A program made the position numbers and the translations under genes. From Bartonella callosciuri (GTDB taxonomy: Bacteria; Pseudomonadota; Alphaproteobacteria; Rhizobiales; Rhizobiaceae): a stretch of DNA of 64,000 nt. Numbering within the stretch: position 1 is the first letter of the stretch; each line of letters starts with the position of its first letter. Below the pieces are notes generated by a model. That model ran no database searches and was not told the DNA's origin. It saw only the letters and a program-made list of their open reading frames with translations. Positions 47,013 to 57,822 of the stretch are shown here, piece by piece. The stretch is taken from assembly GCF_014203215.1 (NCBI RefSeq), contig NZ_JACHIM010000002.1, positions 304,031-368,030 on the forward strand. The letters are read 5' to 3'.

Positions 47013-48275
47013 ATGAGACGTGTTGTTGTTACTGGTTTAGGATTGGTGTCTCCATTAGCTGGTGATGTCGAATATAGTTGGAAAAGGCTTCTTGAAGGGA
47101 AAAGTGGTGTTCGACGCATTACTGAGTTTGATGTGTCTGATTTACCGTGCCAAATTGCTGCCCGTATCCCCTTGGGGGATGGAACAGACGGTACATATAA
47201 TCCTGATTTACATATGGAAATCAAGGAACAGCGTAAGGTTGATGCGTTTATTATTTATGCAATCGCTGCCGCTGACCAAGCGCTTTCGGATGCTGAGTGG
47301 TTTCCCACCAGTGATGAAGATCAGGTTCGCACAGGTGCCTTAATTGGTTCGGGGATTGGTGGTATTGAAGGCATTGTTGAGGCCGGTTATACGCTTCGTG
47401 ATAAAGGTCCAAGGCGTGTTTCTCCTTTTTTCATTCCAGGACGTTTGATTAATCTTGCTTCTGGCTATGTGTCTATTAAATATGGTTTGCGTGGTCCTAA
47501 TCATTCGGTTGTAACAGCTTGTTCAACGGGAGCACATGCAATTGGTGATGCAGCGCGTTTGATTGCTTTTGGTGATGCAGATGTAATGGCGGCGGGAGGC
47601 ACTGAATCCCCAATAAATCGGATATCCCTTGCTGGCTTTTCTGCTTGTCGCGCTCTTTCTACGGGGCGTAATGATTATCCTGAACAAGCATCACGTCCTT
47701 ATGATGCTGATCGTGATGGTTTTGTCATGGGTGAGGGAGCTGCGATTGTCGTTTTAGAAGAGCTTGAGCATGCAAAAAAACGTGGTGCGCGTATTTATGC
47801 TGAGATTATTGGCTATGGTTTATCCGGTGACGCTTACCACATTACAGCTCCTTCAGAGAGTGGTGAAGGTGCACAGCGTAGTATGATGGCTGCACTTAAG
47901 CGTGCACAAGTGAATGTAAGCGAACTTGATTACATTAATGCCCATGGAACCTCAACGATGGCTGATGTCATAGAGTTGAAGGCTGTTGAGCGTGTTTTAG
48001 GCCATTATGCATCACAAGTATCCATGTCATCAACCAAGTCATCTGTGGGGCATTTGCTTGGTGCAGCCGGTGCAGCTGAGGCTATTTTTTGTGTTTTATC
48101 TATACGAGATAATATAGCGCCAGCAACACTTAATCTTGATAATCCGTCAATTGAAACGAAAATTGATCTTGTCCCACATAAACCGCGTGAACGGAAGATT
48201 AATACGGTTCTTTCTAATTCCTTTGGGTTTGGTGGAACAAATGCGTCTTTGGTAATGCGACGCTTTGAGGCATAA
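47013..48275 (+). CDS. fabF: 3-oxoacyl-ACP synthase II
   Basis: Condensing enzyme that elongates acyl-ACP with malonyl-ACP. From ATG 47013 it has 420 residues, starting MRRVVVTGLGLVSPL. The nucleophile is Cys170 in VVTACSTGAHAIGDA; the two catalytic His are in INAHGTSTMAD (near 310) and SSVGHLLGAAGA (near 345). The C-terminal SFGFGGTNASLV is intact. The frame is open to 46980 from a TTG, which adds nothing typical. Confidence 0.97.
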   Translation: MRRVVVTGLGLVSPLAGDVEYSWKRLLEGKSGVRRITEFDVSDLPCQIAARIPLGDGTDGTYNPDLHMEIKEQRKVDAFIIYAIAAADQALSDAEWFPTSDEDQVRTGALIGSGIGGIEGIVEAGYTLRDKGPRRVSPFFIPGRLINLASGYVSIKYGLRGPNHSVVTACSTGAHAIGDAARLIAFGDADVMAAGGTESPINRISLAGFSACRALSTGRNDYPEQASRPYDADRDGFVMGEGAAIVVLEELEHAKKRGARIYAEIIGYGLSGDAYHITAPSESGEGAQRSMMAALKRAQVNVSELDYINAHGTSTMADVIELKAVERVLGHYASQVSMSSTKSSVGHLLGAAGAAEAIFCVLSIRDNIAPATLNLDNPSIETKIDLVPHKPRERKINTVLSNSFGFGGTNASLVMRRFEA

Positions 48276-48390
48276 TAAACATTCTATTTATTTTTTTTGT
48301 TTCTGATTTTTCTACTTTTTATTATAAAGCTATAAAAGTTTAAGTGAGAGATTATAGTTGTATACCTAAAACTTATTGAGGGTGATAGTT

Positions 48391-49500
48391 ATGTCCGCTG
48401 TGAAAAATAAAAGATCGCTGAAGGACGTAAATGATTCCTCTTCGAGTCATGCAGCAGATAATAATGATATGTTAGCACATAAGAAACGAAAGAAATCGTC
48501 TATTGTGCGTAACCCATTGATCATCGTCGGTCATTTTTTTCTGATGCTGAGTGTGGTTATCATTTTGGCTGTAAGTATGCTTCTTTATATTGGAAAAAGT
48601 ATTTTTGAAGGGAAGGGGACGGCTGAGAGAGAACACGTTGTCCTAATCTATCCTGGAACAGGAATTCGTGAAATTGCTTTATTACTTGAAAAACGTGGTC
48701 TCATTCGATTATCGGATGTTTTTATTTATGGAGTTGGTTATAATAAAAAAACAACACATCTTAAGGCTGGTGAATATTTAATTCCAGCACATGCTTCGAT
48801 GCGGGATATTATGGATATTCTTGTAAAAGGCAAGTCTATTGAGTATACATTTACAGTACCAGAAGGTTTAACAGTTCAACAAATTTTTGATCGATTAGCT
48901 GCGAATGAAATTTTGATTGGAGATCTTCCAAAAGTTTTGCCTCCAGAGGGCAGTTTGATGACAGATACGGTTCATTTTATTCGGGGAACAACACGTAAAG
49001 AAATTGTAAAGAGATTGCGCGAAGAACAGACAAAATTAATTCATGCAATATGGGCTACGCGCTCACCTGATTTACCAATAAAGTCCATTGATGAATTTGT
49101 TATATTGGCTTCAATTGTTGAGAAAGAAACAGGAATTACGGCAGAAAAATCAAAGATTGCTGCAGTGTTTTATAACCGTCTTGCAAAACATATGCGCCTT
49201 CAATCTGATCCGACGGTAATTTATGGTCTCTTTGGTGGAAAAGGAATGCCATCCGGTCGCGCAATTTACCGTTCAGATCTTGAGAAGAAAACACCCTATA
49301 ATACATATAAAATTGATGGTTTGCCTCCAACAGCTATTGCAAATCCAGGCCGAGATTCTTTAAAAGCGGTGGCGCATCCACCAAAGAGTGATGTGCTCTA
49401 TTTTGTCGCTGATGGTGCTGGAGGACATGTTTTTTCTAGAACTTTAGAGGAACATAATATGAATGTCCGCAAGTGGCGTGCGTTAAAGGCAACACGTTAG
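48391..49500 (+). CDS. mltG: Endolytic murein transglycosylase MltG
   Basis: Membrane-bound enzyme that cuts nascent peptidoglycan and limits strand length. 369 residues from ATG 48391 (GAGGGTG upstream). A lysine-rich cytoplasmic tail precedes one transmembrane helix near 45-68, then a LysM-like part and the YceG domain with ILASIVEKETGI (about 237-248) containing the catalytic Glu and QSDPTVIYGL. It is followed by gmk with no yicC-like gene between, a point of difference from many relatives. Confidence 0.92.
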   Translation: MSAVKNKRSLKDVNDSSSSHAADNNDMLAHKKRKKSSIVRNPLIIVGHFFLMLSVVIILAVSMLLYIGKSIFEGKGTAEREHVVLIYPGTGIREIALLLEKRGLIRLSDVFIYGVGYNKKTTHLKAGEYLIPAHASMRDIMDILVKGKSIEYTFTVPEGLTVQQIFDRLAANEILIGDLPKVLPPEGSLMTDTVHFIRGTTRKEIVKRLREEQTKLIHAIWATRSPDLPIKSIDEFVILASIVEKETGITAEKSKIAAVFYNRLAKHMRLQSDPTVIYGLFGGKGMPSGRAIYRSDLEKKTPYNTYKIDGLPPTAIANPGRDSLKAVAHPPKSDVLYFVADGAGGHVFSRTLEEHNMNVRKWRALKATR

Positions 49501-49566
49501 CTTTTAGGGACTGTAAAGAACATATTATTGAAGTTTTGAAGCAAAATTTAAAAAAAGTAGAGCGGT

Positions 49567-50235
49567 ATGATAACATTCTTTAAGAATGAGTTGCGTGCTA
49601 AAAAAAGAGATAAACGTCGCGGTTTTTTATTTATTCTCTCTTCACCTTCAGGAGCTGGTAAATCAACACTTTCTCGGCTACTTCTGCAAGATGGGCAGTT
49701 AGAGCTCTCCATAAGTATGACGACACGGAAAAGACGTCCTAGTGAGGTGGATGGTCTTCATTATCATTTTATTTCAAAACAAGAGTTTGAACGCAAGCGT
49801 GATAATCATGAATTTATTGAATGGGCAGAAGTTCATGGAAATTATTACGGAACTTTACGTGAAAGCGTTGAAAGTGCATTGGGTACTGGTCGAGATATGT
49901 TATTTGATATTGACTATCAAGGAACAGATCAGCTTCAAAAAAAGATGCCAGGGGATACTGTATCTGTTTTTATTCTTCCACCGTCAATGAAGGAACTTAT
50001 TTCGCGGTTAAATCGTCGGGCAGAAGATAGTCAGGATATCATTAATTTGCGATTGAAGAATGCACGAACGGAAATGCAGCATTGGTGTTCTTATGATTAT
50101 ATTGTTATTAATGAAGATTTAAATCAGTCTGTATCGCTTATTAAATCGATTTATTTGGCTGAAACAGCAAAACGCGAACGATGCTCTTTCCTTGAATCTT
50201 TTATTGATGGGCTTATTGCTGAAAAGGTTGATTAA
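49567..50235 (+). CDS. gmk: Guanylate kinase
   Basis: Phosphorylates GMP to GDP, needed for nucleotide pools and alarmone synthesis. 222 residues with a P-loop [16 protein letters not shown] (about 24-39), the GMP-binding [20 protein letters not shown] segment near 52-67, and [14 protein letters not shown] near 84-97. An N-terminal extension of about 15 residues carries many basic residues. It is convergent with ksgA. Confidence 0.96.
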   Translation: MITFFKNELRAKKRDKRRGFLFILSSPSGAGKSTLSRLLLQDGQLELSISMTTRKRRPSEVDGLHYHFISKQEFERKRDNHEFIEWAEVHGNYYGTLRESVESALGTGRDMLFDIDYQGTDQLQKKMPGDTVSVFILPPSMKELISRLNRRAEDSQDIINLRLKNARTEMQHWCSYDYIVINEDLNQSVSLIKSIYLAETAKRERCSFLESFIDGLIAEKVD

Positions 50236-50264
50236 CATCTCTATTATTTTAAAAAGAGACAGTG

Positions 50265-50284
50265 AGCAAAAAGTTGCATTTTTT
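50265..50284 (+). terminator. Weak terminator between gmk and ksgA
   Basis: GCAA/TTGC (50265-50276) forms a 4-bp hairpin followed by seven T residues. A second weak stem (TCTCT/AGAGA, 50238-50259) precedes it. Position between convergent genes fits; the stems are short, so this is a weak call. Confidence 0.35.
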
Positions 50285-51114
50285 TAGATCACCAAATTAG
50301 CTAAAGTGACAAATTCGGAAATTGAGAGCGTTTCAGCTCGGCGTGTTCCATCAATGTCCGCTTGTTCTAAAAGAGTTTCACCTCCAATATTTTTGAGGTT
50401 TTGACGAAGCATTTTTCGTCTTTGTCCAAAAGCAGTTTTTGTTACAAAACTTAATTTTTGTGCAGAGCAGGGGAGAGGTTGTGTTCGCGGAATAATATGA
50501 ACAACAGAAGAAGTTATTTTGGGTGCTGGTATGAAGGCTTGAGGAGGCACATCAAAAGCAATTTTGGCATTGGTCCGCCAGCCGGTTAAAACACTAAGAC
50601 GTCCATAATGTGCGGATTGAGGTTTGGCGATAATACGTTTGGCAACCTCACGTTGAAACATCAATGTCATTGATTCATAAAAAGGAGGCCATGGTTCAGC
50701 CAAAAGCCAGTTTAATAAAAGTTGTGTTCCAATATTATAGGGAAGATTTGCAATAATGCGTGGTTTTTCTGGAGATGTTTCAAAGAGTTTTGAGAAGTCT
50801 TGCTTTAGTGCATCATTACAAATGAGTTTTAGTTTTTGCGGATAGTGCTTTTCTATCTCTAAGAGAGCCGGTATACAACGCTCATCACACTCTATCGCTG
50901 TTACAATAGCACCTTTTGCAAGCAAAGCGCGTGTGAGACCTCCAGGACCTGGGCCCACTTCAATAACAGGTTTTCCTTCTATATTTCCTGCTTGATGAGC
51001 AATTTTAGATGTTAAATTAAGATCGAAAAGGAAATTTTGACCTAAGGACTTATACGCTTGCAATCCATATGTATCAATTACCTCACGAAGAGGAGGTAGA
51101 TTATCTATTGGCAT
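50284..51114 (-). CDS. ksgA: 16S rRNA dimethyladenosine transferase
   Basis: Dimethylates two adjacent adenosines near the 3' end of 16S rRNA in late 30S assembly. 276 residues. It shows [17 protein letters not shown] near 22-38, the SAM-binding [16 protein letters not shown], and the [11 protein letters not shown] catalytic motif near 122-132. It overlaps pdxA by 10 bases and is last in the lptF-ksgA operon. Confidence 0.96.
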   Translation of the reverse strand: MPIDNLPPLREVIDTYGLQAYKSLGQNFLFDLNLTSKIAHQAGNIEGKPVIEVGPGPGGLTRALLAKGAIVTAIECDERCIPALLEIEKHYPQKLKLICNDALKQDFSKLFETSPEKPRIIANLPYNIGTQLLLNWLLAEPWPPFYESMTLMFQREVAKRIIAKPQSAHYGRLSVLTGWRTNAKIAFDVPPQAFIPAPKITSSVVHIIPRTQPLPCSAQKLSFVTKTAFGQRRKMLRQNLKNIGGETLLEQADIDGTRRAETLSISEFVTLANLVI

Positions 51115-52118
51115 GGCATCAAACTATTTTCCGCAAGTTGGTTTGCAAGTTTAAGAGCAGCAATAAAGCTTTCGGGCGAGGCAATCCCTTTATCAGCAAT
51201 ATCAAAAGCAGTTCCGTGGTCTGGCGAGGTTCGAATAAAAGGGAGTCCTAAAGTAATATTAACACTGGTGTTAAAGTCTAATGTTTTAACAGGAATAAGA
51301 GCTTGATCATGATACATGCAAAGGGCAACATCATATGTCTTTCTTGCACGTTCATGAAACATTGTGTCAGCAGGCAGCGGACCTACAATATTAAGTCCTT
51401 TCTTTTTAAGATATTCAATAGTGGGAGTGATAATTTCAATATCTTCTTTTCCCATTGCACCTTCTTCTCCAGCATGAGGGTTAAGTCCAGCAACAGCAAG
51501 ACGGGGTGAAGTTATGCTAAATCGTTTTCTTAAGTCGTGTTCAGTAATGAGGGCCGTTTGAATGATGAGTTGACGGGTGAGGTGTGAAGGAACTTTTTTG
51601 AATGGAACATGAACAGTAATCGGTACTGTTTTTAATAGAGGTCCTGATAACATCATAACTGGATGATAACGTTTACCCGAGATTTGATAGGCCAAATCGG
51701 CTAAAAATTCTGTATGACCTGGAAACTCAAACCCAAAATCATAAAGGTTCTTTTTTGCAATAGGACAAGTAACCATTGCAGACGCCTGTCCGCTTTGAAT
51801 CAACTGAACTCCACGTTTAATCGCTTCAATTATTCCAGCAGCATTTTTGGGTGAAGGAAAACCTAATTGATCGCTTTGCCGGTTTTTTAATGGTATTACA
51901 GGAAGAGCGGCTTGAAAGTTTTTGACAGGATTATTTGTTAAAACACATTCTACCTCAACATCGATTTGTAAAAAATGAGCACGCGAACGAATAATATCTG
52001 GATCAGCAAGCAAAGCAAAAGGCGGGACTTGACGTGTAATACGCAAATTCCATGCTTTTAGTGCTATTTCAGGACCAATTCCAGCAGGATCACCACTACT
52101 AACGACAAGTGTAGTCAT
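51105..52118 (-). CDS. pdxA: 4-hydroxythreonine-4-phosphate dehydrogenase
   Basis: NAD-dependent step of pyridoxal phosphate synthesis. 337 residues. Visible signatures are [16 protein letters not shown] (7-22), FPGHTEFLA with a metal-binding His, [17 protein letters not shown], and [19 protein letters not shown] with two further metal ligands. It lies between surA (shared last base) and ksgA, the order seen in many proteobacteria. Confidence 0.96.
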   Translation of the reverse strand: MTTLVVSSGDPAGIGPEIALKAWNLRITRQVPPFALLADPDIIRSRAHFLQIDVEVECVLTNNPVKNFQAALPVIPLKNRQSDQLGFPSPKNAAGIIEAIKRGVQLIQSGQASAMVTCPIAKKNLYDFGFEFPGHTEFLADLAYQISGKRYHPVMMLSGPLLKTVPITVHVPFKKVPSHLTRQLIIQTALITEHDLRKRFSITSPRLAVAGLNPHAGEEGAMGKEDIEIITPTIEYLKKKGLNIVGPLPADTMFHERARKTYDVALCMYHDQALIPVKTLDFNTSVNITLGLPFIRTSPDHGTAFDIADKGIASPESFIAALKLANQLAENSLMPCQ

Positions 52119-53074
52119 TATGAGTTTTGAATATGCGCCACTTGGCGCAACTCTTCTAAATATTTCTCGCTTAATTCTTCAAGTTTCTGCGGGCTTTTTT
52201 GTTTATTATCGTCAATGGAAAATATAAGTCGTGCCACGTAATCGTCAGAGACTCTTTTTATGTTGCAGACAGCAAGTGCTTCAATTCCATCAGATGTTTC
52301 TTGCAGTTGAGTCATTTTTCCAGCAGGCGTTGCAAGGATAGCTTTTTCCCATGCACTGGGAAGCTGGGGTTCAAGAAACTTTCCTAGGTTATGGATAGTA
52401 ACATCTAAAATGCCTCTTGCTTGGTTTTGAGCGTTAGCACATCCTTGGAAATGAGCACGGAAATTATTTGCTTCTCTCTGGCGCCTTTCAAAGATTTCCG
52501 AACGACGATGCTCAGGAATGACAAAAATAATTCGCTGTAGTGTATATTCATTGGTTGAAGGTTTAACACCACCATTTTTTAAGATTCTGCGGACAGCTTC
52601 CTGTTCAGTAATCATACCCGTTTCAGCTTGATAGCGTGCATTGACAAGACGGCTCCATCCTATTTGTCCACGGATGTAATCTTTAAAATGTTGCACTGTA
52701 ATGTCACTCTGAATCAGAATCTGGTTAAGTTGATCAAGAGTCATATTATTTTGTGTTGCAAAGTTCTCAAAAGCACTTTCAACCTCATTATTGCTCACCT
52801 CAATATTAAGGCGCTTTATTTCAATATTTTTGAGTACTTCATTGACAAGTTCATTTTTAGCTTGCGCAGCAAGATTGCCCTGCTTCTGTTGCAGTTGGAG
52901 AAAAGCAGCACGCCTTTGAATATCGTAATTTGTAATAGGATTACCATTGACTGTGACAACAATGACAGTCTGTGCGAAGGCCGGTGCAACTAAAAATTCA
53001 CTTACTAGCAGGTTGTTTATGCTCAAAGATGTAACACAAAATAAAGCAAGAAGAGACTTTTTGAATTTATTCAT
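52118..53074 (-). CDS. surA: Periplasmic chaperone, SurA-like
   Basis: A 318-residue periplasmic chaperone/peptidyl-prolyl isomerase for outer-membrane proteins. The signal peptide ends near residue 35 (APAFAQ). The SurA N-terminal domain opens TVNGNPITNYDIQRRAAFLQ. One degenerate parvulin-like domain follows from about 170, shorter than E. coli SurA with two. ATG 53074 follows GAAGG; six extra codons upstream are open. Next to lptD, whose product is a known SurA client. Confidence 0.88.
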   Translation of the reverse strand: MNKFKKSLLALFCVTSLSINNLLVSEFLVAPAFAQTVIVVTVNGNPITNYDIQRRAAFLQLQQKQGNLAAQAKNELVNEVLKNIEIKRLNIEVSNNEVESAFENFATQNNMTLDQLNQILIQSDITVQHFKDYIRGQIGWSRLVNARYQAETGMITEQEAVRRILKNGGVKPSTNEYTLQRIIFVIPEHRRSEIFERRQREANNFRAHFQGCANAQNQARGILDVTIHNLGKFLEPQLPSAWEKAILATPAGKMTQLQETSDGIEALAVCNIKRVSDDYVARLIFSIDDNKQKSPQKLEELSEKYLEELRQVAHIQNS

Positions 53075-53176
53075 GTAAGTAGACCTTCGCATTGTTTATT
53101 AATTCTCATTAATTACTTAAAATATACGTTTTTTTCCATAAAAACAACGATAAGTTAAATCACCTATATATTCTTT

Positions 53177-55543
53177 CTATAAATTTGAGTTTATCTTTTT
53201 TCCAATGTCTGCAATTGTACGGAGTGAAAGAGAAAAATTAAAGTTTTGCAAAGGTGTTTTTTTCCCTGGATTAGTTACCTGTTGATAACCGAATGTTAGT
53301 CCAAAACACTCATCTGTATAATTCAAACTGATTTCTCGCTTTACGAATGTACCGGAGACTAAATCGTAACCGGCATTGCTGTTAATAGACCAATAATTGG
53401 CGAATTTAATACCAGTTTGAAAAGAAATCTCTTGGCGATCTTGTGTATATTCATAATCTTGTTGGCCTGAGATATAGGCATATTGTATAGCTGCTGAAAA
53501 ATTTTGCCATTTCTGTGATGCTTCGATTTCATTGCGGCGGATTTTTCCTGTTTTTTTGTCAAAACGTCCACGAGATTCCAGCGAAAAACCGCTCTTATGG
53601 TTTGCAGCAAACATTGCAACATAGTCTGAACGTGTTGTTTCGAGGCTGGAATGAATGCCTACATTAACAAAGTCCTTTTCTGAAAAAGAATTTTTTCCTG
53701 CAAGGTGAAAGGATTGCCCAATAAGACCATAAAGAGACCAATCATTGTTAAGATTTCCAGAATATCTTAGGCCTATATTGGTGCGTGTGCCACCTTCTAC
53801 ACGATCATAACCAGAAAATTTATCACGTTGAAAGAGGGTGGTGGCATCAAATATGAAGCTTTGTGCATCTTCATTAGGGAGTTGTCCGATATATCGTTCA
53901 TTATTGCGTATAAAAATTTGTGCGGTTGGTTCTATAATATGTGTAGAATTTCCTAACGTAATGAGGAAAGGATACTGTAGTTCTAAGCCGGCAGTTGCCA
54001 TACCACGAAGTGTTAAGCTACGAAGCGTAAATGAGGAGTCATTCGTTATATAAGCAATATCGTTTTCATGCGCGTTTGTTGTAATGATATCAGCACGTAA
54101 GGAGAGAAGAGGGGTTAATATGAGTCCATTATGCATGTTAAAGCGGCTTTTCCACTCTAACGCGTTTGTTAAACGAAAACTATTTCCAGCAATACCAGAA
54201 ACCTTGGCAGCGTTGAGACGGTTCTCGTTCCAGTCAGTAGAACTAAAGTCAGCATGATGACGATAAATTGATTGCATATTACTATGAAAGGTGAGTTCTC
54301 CTTTATAAATTGGTTCATCTGATACGAAAAAATAATCAATGCGAGGGAGTACCCACGCTTGCCGAGAGTGACGTTCATAGGGGGCGTTCAGTATTAAATC
54401 TTGAACTTTGAAATGGTAAAAACGCATATCAAAGTAGTTTTTCCCTGCAAGACCATTCAAATAAATCTGAGAAAGTTGTGTAGGATTGTTATAGTTCATA
54501 AGTTTATAGGCACGGCTAAAATGTTGATCAGACTGTGCGAGAATATCCCATCCATAAGTCCAGCGTGAATTAATACGAAAATCACCCTTTGTTGCAAGCA
54601 TATAACGGTTTTGATGGTGTGCATCAATTGTATCATTGTCAAAGTTATGCGGATTCATTTGATAGATATGCGCAAAGCGAATATTGTAATTGCCCGTCTT
54701 AAAACGTTGACGCCATTCACCTTCAGTTAAAAGTCCTTGTAGGGTATAGACAGTTGAAGAAAGTGTGAAATCGTAATAGGGAGCGAGATTCCAAAAGTAG
54801 GAATTTTTTATACCCATTCCGAGATAATCGGAATAAAAAAAATGCGGTGCAAGAAGACCACTAGAACGCTTCACCGTTGGATCATTGAGTTCAAAAGTAG
54901 GAAACTGTAAAATTGGTAAACCAAAAACTTCAAAGCGGCTCTTTTCAAATCGAATTTTTTTTGCAACGCTATTCCATATGATCTTTCTTGCTTTAATCTT
55001 CCACAGGACTTCACTATCTGGTTTATAAGAGCAAGCTTCACAGGCTGTATATGTGGCATTTTCGAAGACTGTTATGTGGTTGTTACTGCGTGTAGCACTT
55101 TCTGCTGCAAAATGGACATTATTGGCGGTATCAATGTGTAAGGCATTTACAAATCCTTCGCCAAAGTCTTTGGTCATATCAATTTGATTGGAATAAATTT
55201 TGTTCCCATCTTTTTGAACAATTTCAACATTTCCTTGCGCTATGATCCGTCCTGTTTTTTGATTGTAAGTGACTTTTTGAGCGATAACTTTATTGCCATC
55301 ATATTCGATGTGGACATTGCCTCGTGCAGAAACAGTGTTTTCATCACGATTGTAGATGAGTTCATCTGCAGAGAGCAAGAGAGGGCTTATCGGATTTTGG
55401 ATGCGATTTTGAGCAAGAAGAGTAGGATTTTTAGCGTTTACAGAGTAGGATAAAGATACACCTAAGACAAAGCTCATAACACTTTTTAATAAAAGTACGC
55501 TTAATTTTGTCAAAATTACTCTCTTACTTATTGACGCTTTCAC
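53177..55543 (-). CDS. lptD: LPS-assembly outer-membrane protein LptD
   Basis: Outer-membrane barrel that inserts LPS into the outer leaflet. 788 residues, GTG start right after the lptG stop with AGAGGA upstream. A signal peptide ends near 37 (SVNAKN). The N-terminal jellyroll (OstA) domain covers about 58-165 with GNVHIEYDGNKVIAQKVTYN. A Cys pair is seen in ATYTACEACSY near 165, and the C-terminal barrel ends SLSLRTIADIGKKINSNL, not in Phe. Essential in most Gram-negatives. Confidence 0.94.
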   Translation of the reverse strand: MKASISKRVILTKLSVLLLKSVMSFVLGVSLSYSVNAKNPTLLAQNRIQNPISPLLLSADELIYNRDENTVSARGNVHIEYDGNKVIAQKVTYNQKTGRIIAQGNVEIVQKDGNKIYSNQIDMTKDFGEGFVNALHIDTANNVHFAAESATRSNNHITVFENATYTACEACSYKPDSEVLWKIKARKIIWNSVAKKIRFEKSRFEVFGLPILQFPTFELNDPTVKRSSGLLAPHFFYSDYLGMGIKNSYFWNLAPYYDFTLSSTVYTLQGLLTEGEWRQRFKTGNYNIRFAHIYQMNPHNFDNDTIDAHHQNRYMLATKGDFRINSRWTYGWDILAQSDQHFSRAYKLMNYNNPTQLSQIYLNGLAGKNYFDMRFYHFKVQDLILNAPYERHSRQAWVLPRIDYFFVSDEPIYKGELTFHSNMQSIYRHHADFSSTDWNENRLNAAKVSGIAGNSFRLTNALEWKSRFNMHNGLILTPLLSLRADIITTNAHENDIAYITNDSSFTLRSLTLRGMATAGLELQYPFLITLGNSTHIIEPTAQIFIRNNERYIGQLPNEDAQSFIFDATTLFQRDKFSGYDRVEGGTRTNIGLRYSGNLNNDWSLYGLIGQSFHLAGKNSFSEKDFVNVGIHSSLETTRSDYVAMFAANHKSGFSLESRGRFDKKTGKIRRNEIEASQKWQNFSAAIQYAYISGQQDYEYTQDRQEISFQTGIKFANYWSINSNAGYDLVSGTFVKREISLNYTDECFGLTFGYQQVTNPGKKTPLQNFNFSLSLRTIADIGKKINSNL

Positions 55544-56635
55544 TTAGCCATCCTCTTTATGAAGTAAAAAAGAGATTCCCAAAAATAATGCAATAACAAC
55601 GGGTGTCCAAGCTGCAATAATTGGCGGAAGATACCCGGCGTTACCAAAAGCCTGAACGAGCACAGAAATAACATAAAGCACGAATCCAGCGAATACGCCA
55701 CCAAGAATCAAGGTTCCAGATTGTCCAAAGCGCGTGAAGTTTAAGGATACAGTTGCCGCAATGAAAGTCATTGCCACAAGCAATGCAGGTAATGCAATCA
55801 AAGATTGTAAATACATATCAAAATTATTGGCAGAATAACCAAATGAACGCGCAATCATAATTTTTTTTGGCAATTGGTAAAATGGGATAGTCGCGGGATT
55901 TGCTAAACGTTCAGTTAAAAATTCAGGTTTTAGATTAGTTTTTATTTGAAATGTAGTAAACTTTTCAGGAGGGTGCCCTATTTTATGGATTGTTCCGTTT
56001 GTTAACAGCCAAGCACCGTTTGTTAATGTTGCCTTTTTAGTATTAATCCAGCTTTTGACTGTTGCATTATCATTGTATTGTACAAAAGTTGCATCGATAA
56101 GAGAAAGTCCTTGATCGGTGATAGATTTGGCACCAATAGTTGTTCTCCCTGAATTCGTACTTTGTGTTAACCATGGGATATGCGTGTTATGTAGAGCTGT
56201 TAATACACTGTTATTCCGCCATCCAGTCATTATTTTTTCTGCTTGAGAAAATCCCCATGCGGCGAGTGGATTAATAAGAAAGATTGAAAATAATCCAAAA
56301 AGCAAAGCTCCAAAACAAGCAGGCATAAGAAATTGCCATGCAGAAATACCAATTGAACGAGTCACAACAAGTTCAAGCTTTCGGTTAAGAGAGATCAGCA
56401 TTATCATGGCAGAAAAGAGTGCAATAAAGGGAATGAGTTGTTGCATGATAAAAGGGATGCGTAAAACGGAGATGAGAAAGGCATCTTTTATTGTATAATG
56501 CGTAAGGTGGGATAGCCGACTAGAGTTTTCTGTAAAGTCGATCAACAGAGCAAGAATAAAAATACCCCCAAAAAAATAACAAGTTGTTTTAAGATAACGT
56601 ATAAAAAAATATCGCCCAAGCGTCCATCCAATCAT
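55544..56635 (-). CDS. lptG: LPS export permease LptG
   Basis: Inner-membrane permease (363 aa) of the LptBFG exporter that pulls LPS from the membrane onto the periplasmic bridge. It opens MIGWTLGRYFFIRYLKTTCY, has three N-terminal helices, a periplasmic domain at about 130-265, and three C-terminal helices, the YjgP/YjgQ layout. It overlaps lptF by four bases. The LptB ATPase is not in the window. Confidence 0.93.
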   Translation of the reverse strand: MIGWTLGRYFFIRYLKTTCYFFGGIFILALLIDFTENSSRLSHLTHYTIKDAFLISVLRIPFIMQQLIPFIALFSAMIMLISLNRKLELVVTRSIGISAWQFLMPACFGALLFGLFSIFLINPLAAWGFSQAEKIMTGWRNNSVLTALHNTHIPWLTQSTNSGRTTIGAKSITDQGLSLIDATFVQYNDNATVKSWINTKKATLTNGAWLLTNGTIHKIGHPPEKFTTFQIKTNLKPEFLTERLANPATIPFYQLPKKIMIARSFGYSANNFDMYLQSLIALPALLVAMTFIAATVSLNFTRFGQSGTLILGGVFAGFVLYVISVLVQAFGNAGYLPPIIAAWTPVVIALFLGISFLLHKEDG

Positions 56636-57822
56636 GATACTCTATCCGAGGGATTTTGAGATTTTTTGTACCCAAATTTATTTATCATTTTTTGAAAAGC
56701 TGTTTGAATAACTTCATTCAGTTTTATGGGGAAGGCAATTTTATGATTCGTTAAGAGCAGGAAAAAAATGAAAATACTCATCCCTATGGGAGTGATATAA
56801 AGGAGAGGAATGTATGCAAGATCACTCTTTGCTTTTTCGGCAAAAAAATATCCTATCCAATATACCAGCAAAGATAGAGCAATTGCAGAGAAGCTTGCAG
56901 AGTTACGTGCTTGTCGATAGGAGTGTGTATCTCCTGCTGTCGCTAATGCAATTAATGAAAAAACAATTGGATAGAGCCATTCTGTAAGCCTGCGGTGAAG
57001 CTCAGCTTTATATTGAAGTGGTTTTCGTTGAAAATAGGGATCCTTTGGATCAGGATTCCGTAAATAAGAAAGAGGGCGATCTTTTGGGTAAATGGTGGGT
57101 ATTTTATTGTTGGGGATAAATTCACCTAAGCTAAAGATATATGAACTGAACTGAACGATTGAAACGCTGTCATTTTGATGATTGATCCTTTCTATTTCAC
57201 CGTTATTAAGGACTAGAAAACTGCCGTTTTTATTGCTCATAATTGATGCGTCTTTTGCATAATAAAAAAGGTCAGATTTAGGATCGCGTTGGTCAGCAAT
57301 AAAAAGACGCCCAAGCATTCCGTTTGGATTGCGTTCACCAATTTCTATGTAAAGGTTCTTGGCTAGTTTTTGGAAGCTGCCTTCACTCATAAAAAGATTA
57401 ATAAGATCAAAATGAGCGGTTGCTAGCATTTGTCGCATATTAAGACGTGCTTGAGGAACAACAAAATTGGCTATAAAAAAGGAGGCACACGATGCAACAA
57501 TAGCGAGAAGAAGAATTGGTTTCCAAACAGTACTTTTAGGGAAACCAGAGGCACTGATGATTGCGAGCTCTGAGTCTTGATTCATTGTTGAAAGGGTGCT
57601 TGTAATTGCAATCACTAATGCAAATGGAATGACGAGAAAAATAACAGATGGAACCAATGATAGTGAAAATTGTAAGACTGTTAAGAGCGTTTGTTTACTT
57701 GTTGTAAGAAAGTTTATTCGTGCAAGGATTTGCACCGTCCAACTAATAGTGATTGCTACAATCATAACAGCACTGAATAATATAAGAATACGCTTCAGGA
57801 TGTATAACTCAATAATACGCAT
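56632..57822 (-). CDS. lptF: LPS export permease LptF
   Basis: Partner permease of LptG. 396 residues with the same three-plus-three helix layout. It opens MRIIELYILKRILILFSAVM and has SLVPSVIFLVIPFALVIAIT in helices two and three; the STLSTMNQDSELAIISASGF segment after helix 3 is the coupling region. First gene of lptF-lptG-lptD-surA-pdxA-ksgA. Confidence 0.93.
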   Translation of the reverse strand: MRIIELYILKRILILFSAVMIVAITISWTVQILARINFLTTSKQTLLTVLQFSLSLVPSVIFLVIPFALVIAITSTLSTMNQDSELAIISASGFPKSTVWKPILLLAIVASCASFFIANFVVPQARLNMRQMLATAHFDLINLFMSEGSFQKLAKNLYIEIGERNPNGMLGRLFIADQRDPKSDLFYYAKDASIMSNKNGSFLVLNNGEIERINHQNDSVSIVQFSSYIFSLGEFIPNNKIPTIYPKDRPLSYLRNPDPKDPYFQRKPLQYKAELHRRLTEWLYPIVFSLIALATAGDTHSYRQARNSASFSAIALSLLVYWIGYFFAEKAKSDLAYIPLLYITPIGMSIFIFFLLLTNHKIAFPIKLNEVIQTAFQKMINKFGYKKSQNPSDRVS

